Source: Photobacterium frigidiphilum
GTDB taxonomy: Bacteria; Pseudomonadota; Gammaproteobacteria; Enterobacterales; Vibrionaceae
NCBI RefSeq assembly: GCF_003025615.1
Contig: NZ_PYMJ01000038.1
Span: forward strand, 1 to 52,136
DNA: 52,136 nucleotides
Reading direction: 5' to 3'
Position 1 is the stretch's first letter, and the number at the start of each line of letters is the position of its first letter. The notes under the pieces are model-generated. The model saw only the letters and a program-made list of their open reading frames with translations. It did not search any database and was not told the origin of the DNA. A program made the translations under genes and the position numbers. Positions 17,341-26,547 of the stretch are shown piece after piece.

Positions 17341-17775
17341 GTGCAGTTAACCAGTTTTACAGACTATGGCCTTCGTGCCTTGATATACCTTGCGACTTTG
17401 CCTGAGGGCGAATTAACCAGCATTAGTAAAGTGACTGAAGTTTATGGTGTATCCCGTAACCACATGGTTAAGATCATTAATAAATTAGGTCAACTTGGCT
17501 ATGTGGATACTGTGCGAGGAAAAAACGGTGGTATTCGTTTAGGAATGCCTGCTAACAGAATTATTCTGGGCGATGTTGTGCGTGCAACTGAACCACTGCA
17601 GATCGTTAATTGCAGTGAAGACTTTTGTCATATTACGCCAGCCTGCCAACTAAAAGGAATTTTGGCATCAGCAAGAAGTGCGTTTTTAGCTGAGCTTGAT
17701 AAACATACTTTGCTAAGCTTAATTGATAATAATCCACCGTTACTCGTATTGCTTGATCGTCCTGTAACGGAATAA
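17341..17775 (+). CDS. nsrR: nitric-oxide-sensing repressor NsrR
   Basis: Rrf2-family [2Fe-2S] repressor of nitric-oxide-stress genes. The winged-helix N-terminus and cluster ligands C91, C96 and C102 (NCSEDFCHITPAC) match E. coli NsrR position for position. I start it at GTG 17341 (MQLTSFTDYGLRALIY), which has AGAGGAG upstream at 17329-17335 and gives 144 residues. The frame extends seven codons further upstream, but that would put the ribosome site inside the gene. It lies upstream of rnr and rlmB as in E. coli. Confidence 0.95.
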   Translation: MQLTSFTDYGLRALIYLATLPEGELTSISKVTEVYGVSRNHMVKIINKLGQLGYVDTVRGKNGGIRLGMPANRIILGDVVRATEPLQIVNCSEDFCHITPACQLKGILASARSAFLAELDKHTLLSLIDNNPPLLVLLDRPVTE

Positions 17776-17807
17776 CGCATATAACAATAACTTCCCATCT
17801 TATTAGT

Positions 17808-17832
17808 GGAGTAAAGTTTTTTGCTTTGCTCC
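17808..17832 (+). other. hairpin in the leader of rnr
   Basis: GGAGTAAAG pairs with CTTTGCTCC (9 bp with one G:T) around a T-rich 7-nt loop. No T-tract follows, so it is not a standard terminator. It sits 33 nt after nsrR and about 60 nt before the rnr start, and could tune nsrR-rnr readthrough or rnr mRNA stability. Confidence 0.45.
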
Positions 17833-17892
17833 CGTCTGTTCACCTATGGTTTGAGTATACCTAACGTATATTTTGCCAACATGGATCAGCTT

Positions 17893-20454
17893 ATGTCCAA
17901 AGGTACAACCGATTTACCGGTCGATCCTTTCCGCGATCGCGAAGCATCAAATTACGAAAACCCAATTCCAAGCCGTGAACTTCTACTTGAAGTGATTCGT
18001 GGCTTTTCTACTCCTGTTAGCCGTGATCAGTTATTTACTGAATTAAAGCTAGAAGGGGATGATCATTACGAAGGTTTACGCCGTCGCTTACGTGCGATGG
18101 AACGTGATGGTCAACTTATTTTTACCCGTCGTCAGTGTTACGCCTTACCTGAGCGTCTCGACCTCATTAAAGGTCATGTTATTGGTCATCGTGATGGCTT
18201 TGGTTTCGTGCGCCCTGAAGGTGTAGGAAACAAAGAAGACCTCATGCTGCCCAGCCACCAAATGCGTGGTGTGATTCACGGTGATTACATTTTGGCGCAA
18301 GTGTCAGGTGTTGATAAACGTGGACGTCGTGAAGGTCGTGTTGTTCGTATTTTACAAGAAAGTACCAAGCAAATTGTGGGTCGTTTCTTCATTGAAGACA
18401 GCATGGGTTACGTGGTGCCTGACGATTCTCGCATTTCGCAAGATATCGTGATCCCGAACGACTTCCGCATGGGGGCTCGTATGGGAAATGTTGTGGTGGT
18501 TGAAATTAATCAACGTGCCACTCGTCAGCATAACGCGGTAGGTAAAGTCGTCGAAGTGTTGGGCGAAAACATGGCGGCGGGTATGGAAATCGAAATTGCC
18601 CTACGTACCCATGATATTCCTAACGAATGGCCATCTGAAGTCACTAAGCAAATTCAGGGGCTAGGCGAAGAAGTACCTGAAGAAGCGAAAGCAGGGCGTG
18701 TTGATTTACGTGATTTACCATTAGTGACGATTGATGGTGAAGATGCACGTGACTTTGATGATGCTGTTTTTTGTGAGCGTAAAAAGTCAGGTGGCTGGCG
18801 TTTATGGGTAGCCATTGCTGACGTAAGTCATTACGTTCGTCCAGCTTCAGCATTAGATAACGAAGCAACTAAACGCGGTAACTCGGTTTATTTCCCTTCC
18901 GAAGTGATCCCGATGTTACCTGAAGTATTGTCGAATGGTTTATGTTCACTGAATCCACAAGTCGATCGCTTGTGTATGGTTTGTGAAATGACCATTTCTG
19001 ATTCAGGTAGCCTGTCAGGTTATAAGCATTACGAAGCGGTAATGAATTCTCATGCACGCCTTACTTACACGAAAGTGAGTAAAATGTTGGATGGTGATGA
19101 AGAGTTACGTGAACGTTATGCGCCATTAGTTCCTCATTTAGAAGAACTCTTTGGCATGTATAAAGTGCTGAAGAAATCACGTGAAGAGCGTGGTGCGATT
19201 GAGTTTGAAACAATCGAAACGCAGTTTATTTTCAATGCAGATCGTAAGATTGACCGCATTGTGCCTGCAGAGCGTAATGAAGCACATAAAATCATCGAAG
19301 AATGTATGATTTTAGCCAACATTGCATCTGCACGTTTTGTTGAAAAAGCCAAAGAGCCTGCACTGTACCGTGCACACGATGTTCCTGGTGAAGAACGCTT
19401 ACAGGGTTTCCGTGATTTCTTAGGTGAGTTGAGCTTACATTTATCGGGTGGCCTTGAGCCGACACCGCGTGATTATGCGGCATTAGCGGCGTTAATTCAC
19501 GATCGTCCTGATAAAGAATTGATTCAAACCATGCTACTTCGTTCTATGAAGCAAGCTTTGTATCAAGCAGATAATATCGGCCACTTCGGTTTAGCACTGA
19601 AGCAATACGCGCACTTTACGTCGCCAATTCGTCGTTACCCTGATTTAACATTACACCGCGCAATTAAGTATCTAATTGCGAAAAATGAAGGTAAGAACGA
19701 AGATCGTTGGACACCTTCTGGTGGTTATCATTACTCATTCGATGATATTGATAAAATCGGTGAGCAATGTTCAATGACAGAGCGTCGTGCAGATGATGCA
19801 ACACGCGATGTGGCTGATTGGCTGAAATGTGAATACATGCAAGACCATATCGGCGATGAGTTCGAAGGTGTGATTGCGAATGTAACAGGCTTTGGCTTCT
19901 TTGTTCGTTTAAAAGAGCTGAACATTGATGGTTTAGTACACATCTCGAATCTAGCGAATGATTACTACCAATATGATGCGATTGGTCAGCGATTGATTGG
20001 CGACAGTTCTGGTCTGGTATACCGTTTAGGCGACACGGTTCAGGTTAAGGTTGCTGCCATTAACTTGAATGATCGCCAGATTGATTTTGATATTGCTGGT
20101 AGTAACCGCAAACCACGTGGTGAAGGTAAAACGGCAAAGAAAAAACAACAGCGAATGCGTAAAGCAGAAGGTATGCGCTCATTCGGTGGGAACCCTGCTA
20201 AGAAAGCGTTCATTGTTGAAGATGGTGAAGCAAAAGCTGAACATCGCTCGAAATCAAAGAAAGTACGCTCATCGGTGCGTCAAAAGCTGAAAGAAGGTGC
20301 TGTGCCACAAACTGAAGGGGATAAAGCCTCTGCTGTGGGTGATGCTGCGTCAAAGAAAGCGAATGATCCAAAGCGTAAAGTGAAGAAATCAAGCAAGGCA
20401 CGAAAGAAACAGCGTGCTGGTAAAAAAGAACGGTTAGAGAAGAAGGCCAATTAA
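17893..20454 (+). CDS. rnr: ribonuclease R
   Basis: Processive 3'-5' exoribonuclease of the RNB family that degrades structured RNA. Order: an N-terminal helix-turn-helix/cold-shock region (SREL...RRLRAMERDGQL), the RNB catalytic domain with the acidic motif DGEDARDFDDAV, an S1 domain (FEGVIANVTGFGFFVRL), and a long lysine- and arginine-rich tail from about residue 735. 853 residues from the ATG at 17893 (MSKGTTDLPVDPF); another ATG at 17881 adds MDQL. Neither has a clear ribosome site. I prefer 17893 because E. coli also starts MS just before DPF. Overlaps rlmB by one base. Confidence 0.95.
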   Translation: MSKGTTDLPVDPFRDREASNYENPIPSRELLLEVIRGFSTPVSRDQLFTELKLEGDDHYEGLRRRLRAMERDGQLIFTRRQCYALPERLDLIKGHVIGHRDGFGFVRPEGVGNKEDLMLPSHQMRGVIHGDYILAQVSGVDKRGRREGRVVRILQESTKQIVGRFFIEDSMGYVVPDDSRISQDIVIPNDFRMGARMGNVVVVEINQRATRQHNAVGKVVEVLGENMAAGMEIEIALRTHDIPNEWPSEVTKQIQGLGEEVPEEAKAGRVDLRDLPLVTIDGEDARDFDDAVFCERKKSGGWRLWVAIADVSHYVRPASALDNEATKRGNSVYFPSEVIPMLPEVLSNGLCSLNPQVDRLCMVCEMTISDSGSLSGYKHYEAVMNSHARLTYTKVSKMLDGDEELRERYAPLVPHLEELFGMYKVLKKSREERGAIEFETIETQFIFNADRKIDRIVPAERNEAHKIIEECMILANIASARFVEKAKEPALYRAHDVPGEERLQGFRDFLGELSLHLSGGLEPTPRDYAALAALIHDRPDKELIQTMLLRSMKQALYQADNIGHFGLALKQYAHFTSPIRRYPDLTLHRAIKYLIAKNEGKNEDRWTPSGGYHYSFDDIDKIGEQCSMTERRADDATRDVADWLKCEYMQDHIGDEFEGVIANVTGFGFFVRLKELNIDGLVHISNLANDYYQYDAIGQRLIGDSSGLVYRLGDTVQVKVAAINLNDRQIDFDIAGSNRKPRGEGKTAKKKQQRMRKAEGMRSFGGNPAKKAFIVEDGEAKAEHRSKSKKVRSSVRQKLKEGAVPQTEGDKASAVGDAASKKANDPKRKVKKSSKARKKQRAGKKERLEKKAN

Positions 20455-21191
20455 TGAGTAATGACATGATTTTCGGTATTCATGCCGTAAAAGCTGTTTT
20501 AGCGACAGATCCGGTACGTTTAATCGAAGTATTTGTGCTAAAAGATCGTCAAGATGATCGCTTAATGCCCCTACTTACTGAATTGAAAGACTTAGGTATT
20601 ACTATTCAACAAGCTGGTCGTAAAGCATTGGATGACAAAGCTAAAGGTGCATCTCATCAAGGCATTATTGCTCGAGTTAAGCCTGCAAAACAGCTGAATG
20701 AACATGATTTAGATACCATCTTAGAGGGCTCTGAAAACCCACTATTATTGATTCTAGATGGTGTAACCGATCCTCATAACCTCGGTGCATGTATACGTAA
20801 TGCAGATGCCGCTGGTGCCGTTGCGGTTATTATTCCTAAAGACCGTGCTGCGCAACTGACAGCAACCGCAAGCAAAGTAGCTTGTGGTGCTGCTGAAGTG
20901 ATGCCTCTGGTACGTGTAACTAACTTGGCGCGTACAATGCGTGCGCTACAAGATAAAGGCGTGTGGATTGTAGGTACTGCTGGTGAAGCAACGCATGATG
21001 TTTACGACAGTAAACTAACAGGACCATTAGCCATTGTTATGGGGGCTGAAGGCGAAGGTATGCGCCGTCTGACTCGCGAAACATGCGATGACTTAATTAA
21101 AATCCCAATGGCAGGCTCTGTTTCAAGTCTTAATGTGTCTGTCGCGACAGGTATCTGTTTATTTGAAGCTGTACGTCAACGTCAGATTTAG
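20454..21191 (+). CDS. rlmB: 23S rRNA Gm2251 2'-O-methyltransferase RlmB
   Basis: SpoU/TrmH-type SPOUT enzyme methylating G2251 in the 23S P-loop. Family motifs in order: TDPHNLGACIRNADAAG, GAEGEGMRRLTRE and IPMAGSVSSLNVSVATGI. 245 residues (E. coli 243). The ATG overlaps the rnr stop (TAATG), so it is probably translated by reinitiation. A terminator follows at 21231-21262. Confidence 0.97.
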   Translation: MSNDMIFGIHAVKAVLATDPVRLIEVFVLKDRQDDRLMPLLTELKDLGITIQQAGRKALDDKAKGASHQGIIARVKPAKQLNEHDLDTILEGSENPLLLILDGVTDPHNLGACIRNADAAGAVAVIIPKDRAAQLTATASKVACGAAEVMPLVRVTNLARTMRALQDKGVWIVGTAGEATHDVYDSKLTGPLAIVMGAEGEGMRRLTRETCDDLIKIPMAGSVSSLNVSVATGICLFEAVRQRQI

Positions 21192-21230
21192 CCTTTTATT
21201 TTAGCTAGATAGTGACATTATAAAGTACAT

Positions 21231-21262
21231 AAAAGGGCTGTGATTTTCACAGCCCTTTTTTA
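21231..21262 (+). terminator. Rho-independent terminator after rlmB
   Basis: A 13-bp stem, AAAAGGGCTGTGA/TCACAGCCCTTTT with a TTT loop, continues into more T residues. Confidence 0.93.
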
Positions 21263-21362
21263 TTTTCATTTTACTGGGATTAATGCCTAAAATCTCTTGC
21301 GTAAATTGAGTATTCTCTATACTATTCGGTGTCCAAATTCTCGGTTCTTTTTTTAGTTCCTT

Positions 21363-21396
21363 GCTTCCTTTGGTTAACCGAGCCAAATCTGGAAGC
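21363..21396 (+). promoter_or_regulatory. candidate S6:S18-binding leader hairpin of rpsF
   Basis: In the leader, GCTTCC (363-368 of this kb) pairs with GGAAGC (391-396) and TTTGG pairs with CCAAA. A 3-nt bulge (TCT) lies on the 3' side and the 9-nt apical loop contains CCG (21378-21380). Known rpsF leaders bind the S6:S18 complex through a hairpin with an exposed CCG. The stem ends 24 nt before the rpsF ATG. The pairing is seen; autogenous control is inferred from the family. Confidence 0.55.
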
Positions 21397-21420
21397 TGAT
21401 TAATCCGTAAGGAGCAACCA

Positions 21421-21858
21421 ATGCGTCATTACGAAATCGTATTCATGGTGCACCCTGATCAAAGCGAACAGGTTGCTGGCATGATCGAACGTTACACTGG
21501 TTCAATCAAAGATTCTGGTGGTCAAATTCACCGTCTAGAAGATTGGGGTCGCCGTCAAATGGCTTACCCAATCAACAAACTGCACAAAGCACACTATGTT
21601 CTTATGAACATCGAAGCTGAGCAGTCTGTAGTTGACGAGCTTGAATCGACTTTCCGTTTCAACGATGCTGTGATCCGTAACATGATCATGCGTGCGAAAA
21701 ACGCTGTAACTGAGCCATCTCCAATGATGAAGGCTAAAGAAGAGCGTTTCACTAAGCGTGACGACCGCGAAGAGCGTTCAGATCGTTCAGAAGCGCCACG
21801 TGCAGAAGCTCCAGCACCAGCACAAGCTGAAGCTGAAGACGAAGCTGCAGCTGAGTAA
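21421..21858 (+). CDS. rpsF: 30S ribosomal protein S6
   Basis: Binds S18 on the 30S platform. Begins MRHYEIVFMVHPDQSEQV with a strong AAGGAG site upstream. The body is typical S6 to about residue 100. It then carries a charged tail that changes from K/R/D/E-rich to A/E/P-rich and ends EDEAAAE, for 145 residues against 131-135 in E. coli. In E. coli the S6 C-terminus is post-translationally glutamylated by RimK, and the acidic end here could be a substrate. First gene of rpsF-priB-rpsR-rplI. Confidence 0.97.
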   Translation: MRHYEIVFMVHPDQSEQVAGMIERYTGSIKDSGGQIHRLEDWGRRQMAYPINKLHKAHYVLMNIEAEQSVVDELESTFRFNDAVIRNMIMRAKNAVTEPSPMMKAKEERFTKRDDREERSDRSEAPRAEAPAPAQAEAEDEAAAE

Positions 21859-21866
21859 TTTGTAAC

Positions 21867-22181
21867 ATGACCAATCGTTTGGTGTTATCTGGTGTTATCG
21901 CCAAAGACCCCAAACGAAGCCAATCCCCGGCAGGTGTGCCTCATTGTCACTTTGTGCTTGAGCATCGTTCCTACCAACGGGAAGCTGATTTACCTCGACA
22001 GGTGTATTGTTACATCAACGTAGTAATCAGTGGTAAAGGTCTACAAGTTCTCACTCAAGATTTAGCCGTTGGTGTACACACTAAGGTATCGGGATTTATC
22101 TCATACCAAACCGGCCGTAATGGCATAGGTAAATTAGTGTTGCATGCCGACCACATTGAAATAATTTGTTCAGGAGATTAG
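21867..22181 (+). CDS. priB: primosomal replication protein N (PriB)
   Basis: Single OB-fold dimer that binds ssDNA and links PriA to DnaT and DnaC during restart of collapsed forks. Begins MTNRLVLSGVIAKDPKRSQSP; 104 residues, as in E. coli. It sits between rpsF and rpsR, 8 nt after the former and 3 nt before the latter, the conserved position in this operon. Confidence 0.95.
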   Translation: MTNRLVLSGVIAKDPKRSQSPAGVPHCHFVLEHRSYQREADLPRQVYCYINVVISGKGLQVLTQDLAVGVHTKVSGFISYQTGRNGIGKLVLHADHIEIICSGD

Positions 22182-22184
22182 CCC

Positions 22185-22412
22185 ATGGCACGTTTCTTCC
22201 GTCGTCGTAAATTCTGTCGTTTCACTGCAGAAGACGTACAAGAGATCGACTACAAAGACGTAGTTACTCTAAAAAACTACATTACTGAAGCTGGTAAAAT
22301 TGTACCGAGCCGTATCACTGGTACTCGTGCTAAATACCAACGTCAGCTAGCTCGCGCTATCAAGCGTTCTCGTTACCTAGCACTTCTACCGTACACAGAT
22401 AAGCATCTGTAA
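22185..22412 (+). CDS. rpsR: 30S ribosomal protein S18
   Basis: 75-residue basic protein beginning MARFFRRRKFCRFTAEDVQEIDYKD, identical in length to E. coli S18. It binds S6, and the pair is thought to feed back on the rpsF leader. AGGAG at 22173-22177 lies inside the end of priB. Confidence 0.97.
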   Translation: MARFFRRRKFCRFTAEDVQEIDYKDVVTLKNYITEAGKIVPSRITGTRAKYQRQLARAIKRSRYLALLPYTDKHL

Positions 22413-22449
22413 GCGTAGTAGTTTTTAGACTTATAAAGAGGACAAGATA

Positions 22450-22902
22450 ATGCAAGTTATTCTACTTGATAAAATCGGTAACCTAGGTAGCCTAGGCGAT
22501 CAAGTAAACGTTAAGTCTGGTTATGCTCGTAACTTCCTTATCCCACAGGGTAAAGTTGTTATGGCTACTAAAGCTAACGTTGAAATGTTCGAAACTCGCC
22601 GTGCAGAACTAGAAGCTAAAGTTGCTGAGCAACGTGCTGCTTCTGAAGCTCGTGCAGAAAAGTTAGTTGCTCTAGAAGCGGTTGTTATCGCATCTAAAGC
22701 AGGTGACGAAGGTAAACTATTCGGTTCTATCGGTACTCGCGATATCGCTGACGCTATTACAGCGGCTGGCGAAGCAGTAGTGAAGAGCGAAGTTCGTCTA
22801 CCTGAAGGCGCACTACGTAACACTGGTGAATACGAAGTTAGCATTCAGCTAAACTCTGACGTATTCGCTAAAGTTAACCTAACAATTGTTGCTGCAGAGT
22901 AA
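22450..22902 (+). CDS. rplI: 50S ribosomal protein L9
   Basis: Two-domain L9. The N-terminal RNA-binding domain (MQVILLDKIGNLGSLGDQVNVK, with GYARNFLIPQGKV) is joined by a long helix rich in A, E and R to the C-terminal domain. 150 residues (E. coli 149). Codon use is strongly biased. Last gene of the operon, followed by a terminator. Confidence 0.97.
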   Translation: MQVILLDKIGNLGSLGDQVNVKSGYARNFLIPQGKVVMATKANVEMFETRRAELEAKVAEQRAASEARAEKLVALEAVVIASKAGDEGKLFGSIGTRDIADAITAAGEAVVKSEVRLPEGALRNTGEYEVSIQLNSDVFAKVNLTIVAAE

Positions 22903-22917
22903 TAGTTTTTAGTGTTA

Positions 22918-22951
22918 ATAAAAAAACCAGCCTTTGGGCTGGTTTTTTTGT
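22918..22951. terminator. bidirectional terminator between rplI and the DUF481 gene
   Basis: AACCAGCC/GGCTGGTT stem with a 4-nt loop, flanked by an A-run on the left and a T-run on the right. It can therefore stop rplI transcripts on the plus strand and the convergent DUF481 gene on the minus strand. Confidence 0.92.
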
Positions 22952-23019
22952 ATCTGTAATATGCTATTCATTACTGAATATTGTAGTTTCGACAGAACTT
23001 CTTCCCTGAAACCGACGCG

Positions 23020-23772
23020 CTAAATCTTAAACAGTAAATTGACCGTCATGGTTGAATCTCTCTTTTTCAAACCATCGGGTACCCAACTATTATATTTTTG
23101 TGAACTGCTAATTTTTATCGCAATGTGTTCGGTAACTGAGCTGGTCAGGTTTATTTCACTTTCTAAAGTACTGTTACTGTTACCCGCTATACCTGTTAGT
23201 CGTAGATTCAATTCCATATTTTTTACGGGCTTCCACGTTACTCTGGTACTTGCCCTGATAATCAGTTCGTCGACCGTATCAGGTAAGACGATGTCATCGT
23301 CGTCAATTTCATCAAGATTGGGTTCTTGATGTCGATAGCCGGGGCCGGCTTCCACTTCCATTAAGACGGTTTCGCGACGTAAGAGCTGATAACCCATACC
23401 TGTTGCTAATGTAAAATCAATAAAGTACGGCCCATAGCGATCGTCAACATAATTAGCATTACCCAATAGATAGGCGCGCTCATTAATTTTCATATCTGAC
23501 TGTAATTCTAACGAGCCTTTACGTTTGTCTTCTTCGCCATCTTTATTGACTAATAAGTACTTTGCTTCACCTGAGTGACGGAATTGGTTTTTTACATATG
23601 TAAGCCCAAGCCGTGTGTTCAACGACTGTGAGTCTGAATTGCCCGACAATGATTGGTAACCAAGCTCTATCTCCGTAGATAACGGTGAAGGGGGGAGGTT
23701 CGGTGTATCGTCATCATCAGCATAAGCATGAGAGTTGGCAAGCAGTAGTAAAGCGAGTAAGTATCTTGCCAA
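23020..23772 (-). CDS. DUF481 family outer-membrane beta-barrel protein
   Basis: A 250-residue protein with a signal peptide (MARYLLALLLLANSHAYA) followed by an acidic stretch DDDDTPNLPP. The body consists of alternating amphipathic strands (LSTEIELGYQSLSGNSDSQS, LNTRLGLTYVKNQFRH), typical of DUF481 barrels related to YdiY. It starts with TTG at 23772, supported by GGAGG five bases upstream on the minus strand. The only later in-frame ATG I see is well inside the barrel. It is convergent with rplI and divergent from dnaB. Substrate and role are unknown. Confidence 0.82.
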   Translation of the reverse strand: MARYLLALLLLANSHAYADDDDTPNLPPSPLSTEIELGYQSLSGNSDSQSLNTRLGLTYVKNQFRHSGEAKYLLVNKDGEEDKRKGSLELQSDMKINERAYLLGNANYVDDRYGPYFIDFTLATGMGYQLLRRETVLMEVEAGPGYRHQEPNLDEIDDDDIVLPDTVDELIIRASTRVTWKPVKNMELNLRLTGIAGNSNSTLESEINLTSSVTEHIAIKISSSQKYNSWVPDGLKKRDSTMTVNLLFKI

Positions 23773-24018
23773 GTGTCCTCCGTTGCTCGAGTGTTATTTA
23801 AATAGCGTGTAGCTATAAATGCTGGCGGGCAGTTTACCTTAAAATTGTCAGCTTTTGGTCAAGAATAGCAAAGGGATACATCTTGCTCGCAGAAAAAGCG
23901 TCATAATCATCTTATCAACAAAAAGGCATCTTTCTATTTATCATGTACGAGATATGCGTAGAGATGACATGAATAAGGTATACTAACAGGCTTCGTTTCA
24001 GGTAACCGCGCGATCATT

Positions 24019-25416
24019 ATGGCTGATAATAGTAAACCGAAAAAATATAAAGATACCCAGATGGATGCAATCAAAATGCCTCCACATTCATTAGAAGCCG
24101 AGCAGTCTGTGCTGGGCGGTTTAATGTTGGATAATGAAAAGTGGGATCGCGTTGCGGAGAAGGTTGTCTCAAAAGACTTTTATAGTCGTCCCCATCGTAT
24201 TATTTTTGAAGCTACAGCAGCGTTACTTGAGGGGGGACAACCCCTAGATCTTATTACGTTGTCTGAACATTTAGAGCGTGCCGATAAACTAGAAGATGTG
24301 GGAGGTTTTGCTTACCTTGCAGAATTGGCTAAAAATACACCTTCAGCCGCAAACATTGGCGCATACGCAGAGATTGTTCGTGAGCGAGCATTAATTCGAG
24401 ACATGATTGCTGTGGCGAATGATATTGCTGATGCCGGGTATGATCCGCAAGGGCGTACCAGTGAAGACTTGCTCGACATGGCAGAAAGTAAAGTTTTTGC
24501 GATTGCAGAGCAGCGTACCAATGACAATGAAGGCCCACAGAGTGTTGATACCATTCTGGAAAAAACCTTAGAGCGAATTGAGCTGCTATACCAATCACCA
24601 CAAGATGGTGTTACAGGTGTATCGACTGGTTTTAGTGATCTAAATAAGAAAACAGCGGGCCTACAGGGGTCTGATTTAATCATTGTTGCGGCACGTCCAT
24701 CTATGGGTAAAACTACGTTTGCGATGAACTTGTGTGAAAATGCAGCAATGGACCAAGAAAAGCCGGTACTTATCTTTTCATTGGAAATGCCCTCAGAACA
24801 AATCATGATGCGTATGTTGGCGTCATTATCTCGTGTTGATCAAACGAAAATTCGTACCGGTCAGCTTGATGATGAAGATTGGGCGCGTATCTCATCAACA
24901 ATGGGTATTCTGATGGAAAAGAAGAATATGTTCATTGATGATAGTTCGGGTTTAACACCAACCGAATTGCGTTCACGGGCGCGTCGTATTGCTCGTGACC
25001 ACGGTGGGCTAAGCATGATCATGATCGATTACCTTCAGCTAATGCGCGTACCTGGCATGCAAGATAATCGTACTTTAGAAATATCTGAAATTTCACGCTC
25101 TCTTAAAGCATTGGCGAAAGAATTAAATGTTCCTGTTGTTGCCCTTTCGCAGCTTAACCGATCGTTGGAGCAGCGTGCTGATAAACGTCCAATTAACTCT
25201 GACTTACGTGAATCTGGTGCGATCGAGCAAGATGCCGATTTGATTATGTTTATTTATCGCGACGAAGTGTATAACGAAGAAAGTGCATTAAAAGGCATCG
25301 CAGAAATTATCATTGGTAAGCAGCGTAATGGTCCCATTGGCTCTGTTCGCTTAACGTTCCAAGGTCAATACTCTCGCTTTGATAATTATGCAGGGCCTGC
25401 ATTCGATGAAGAATGA
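24019..25416 (+). CDS. dnaB: replicative DNA helicase DnaB
   Basis: Hexameric 5'-3' helicase at the fork. The N-terminal domain (PPHSLEAEQSVLGGLMLDN) is followed by a linker and a RecA-like C-terminal domain with Walker A ARPSMGKTTFA, Walker B MIMIDYLQLM and the later motif GAIEQDADLIMFIYRDE. 465 residues with no intein interruption (E. coli 471). TATACT at 23979-23984 may be a -10 element, without a good -35. It lies 27 nt upstream of alr, the conserved pairing in gammaproteobacteria. Confidence 0.97.
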   Translation: MADNSKPKKYKDTQMDAIKMPPHSLEAEQSVLGGLMLDNEKWDRVAEKVVSKDFYSRPHRIIFEATAALLEGGQPLDLITLSEHLERADKLEDVGGFAYLAELAKNTPSAANIGAYAEIVRERALIRDMIAVANDIADAGYDPQGRTSEDLLDMAESKVFAIAEQRTNDNEGPQSVDTILEKTLERIELLYQSPQDGVTGVSTGFSDLNKKTAGLQGSDLIIVAARPSMGKTTFAMNLCENAAMDQEKPVLIFSLEMPSEQIMMRMLASLSRVDQTKIRTGQLDDEDWARISSTMGILMEKKNMFIDDSSGLTPTELRSRARRIARDHGGLSMIMIDYLQLMRVPGMQDNRTLEISEISRSLKALAKELNVPVVALSQLNRSLEQRADKRPINSDLRESGAIEQDADLIMFIYRDEVYNEESALKGIAEIIIGKQRNGPIGSVRLTFQGQYSRFDNYAGPAFDEE

Positions 25417-25443
25417 TCTTAGAATAAGAATTAGGAATTAACG

Positions 25444-26523
25444 ATGAAAGCGGCGACAGCTTATATCAATACCGACGCGCTAACACATAACATTCGACAA
25501 CTGCATTTACAGGCACCGAATAGTAAATTATTAGCCGTAGTGAAAGCGAATGGATACGGACATGGCTTGTTACATGTAGCAAAAAGTTTACCTGATGCTG
25601 ATGCATTTGGTGTTGCTCGTATTGAAGAAGCATTAACGTTACGTGCAGGAGGGGTCGTTAAACCTATCTTATTATTAGAAGGTTTTTATGGCGCATCTGA
25701 TTTACCTATTATCGTGACGAATAATATTCATACTGTCGTCCATTCAATCGAGCAACTAGAGGCGCTAGAATCGGCTGAATTAGACAACCAAGCGGTTGTT
25801 TGGTTGAAGATTGATACGGGAATGCATCGCTTAGGTGTGCGCCCTGAGCAACTCGATGATTTTGTACAACGCTTACATGCCTGCGATAATGTCGCCAAAC
25901 CATTGCGATATATGAGTCACTTTGGTTGTGCTGATGATCTGGCAAGCAATGTCACTAACCAACAAATTAATACCTTCCTATCGTTAACGGAAGGCTGCAG
26001 TGGTGAGCGTTCTTTGGCTGCTTCGGCGGGGATATTGGCCTGGCCCGATAGTCAGCTTGAATGGATTCGTCCTGGCATTATTATGTATGGTGTTTCTCCA
26101 TTTATTGAACCAGACCGTTCCGCTGAAGCATTTAACCTGCAACCTGTCATGACACTAACCTCTAGCTTAATTGCAGTTCGTGATGTGAAAGAAGGTGAGC
26201 AAGTCGGTTATGGCGGCATATGGACCAGTGAGCGCGATACAAAAGTCGGCGTAATTGCGATTGGTTACGGTGATGGCTACCCACGTACAGCACCGAATGG
26301 CACCCCAGTTTTAGTTAACGGTCGTATCGTACCCATGGCTGGGCGTGTATCTATGGATATGCTGACTGTCGATCTTGGGCCTAATGCGCAAGATAAAGTC
26401 GGCGACGAAGCGATTTTGTGGGGCAATGGTTTACCTGCAGAAGTTGTCGCTGAGCATATTGGCACAATCGCGTACGAGCTAGTAACTAAGCTGACATCAC
26501 GTGTTGATATGACTTATTTATAA
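25444..26523 (+). CDS. alr: alanine racemase
   Basis: PLP enzyme that makes D-alanine for peptidoglycan. The PLP lysine is K34 in AVVKANGYGHGL, and the catalytic tyrosine lies in QVGYGGIW in the C-terminal domain. 359 residues, as in E. coli Alr. It follows dnaB closely and is only 24 nt upstream of the next barrel gene, so the three may share transcripts. Confidence 0.96.
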   Translation: MKAATAYINTDALTHNIRQLHLQAPNSKLLAVVKANGYGHGLLHVAKSLPDADAFGVARIEEALTLRAGGVVKPILLLEGFYGASDLPIIVTNNIHTVVHSIEQLEALESAELDNQAVVWLKIDTGMHRLGVRPEQLDDFVQRLHACDNVAKPLRYMSHFGCADDLASNVTNQQINTFLSLTEGCSGERSLAASAGILAWPDSQLEWIRPGIIMYGVSPFIEPDRSAEAFNLQPVMTLTSSLIAVRDVKEGEQVGYGGIWTSERDTKVGVIAIGYGDGYPRTAPNGTPVLVNGRIVPMAGRVSMDMLTVDLGPNAQDKVGDEAILWGNGLPAEVVAEHIGTIAYELVTKLTSRVDMTYL

Positions 26524-26547
26524 TTGTAATTTGAAGAACAGATTAAT

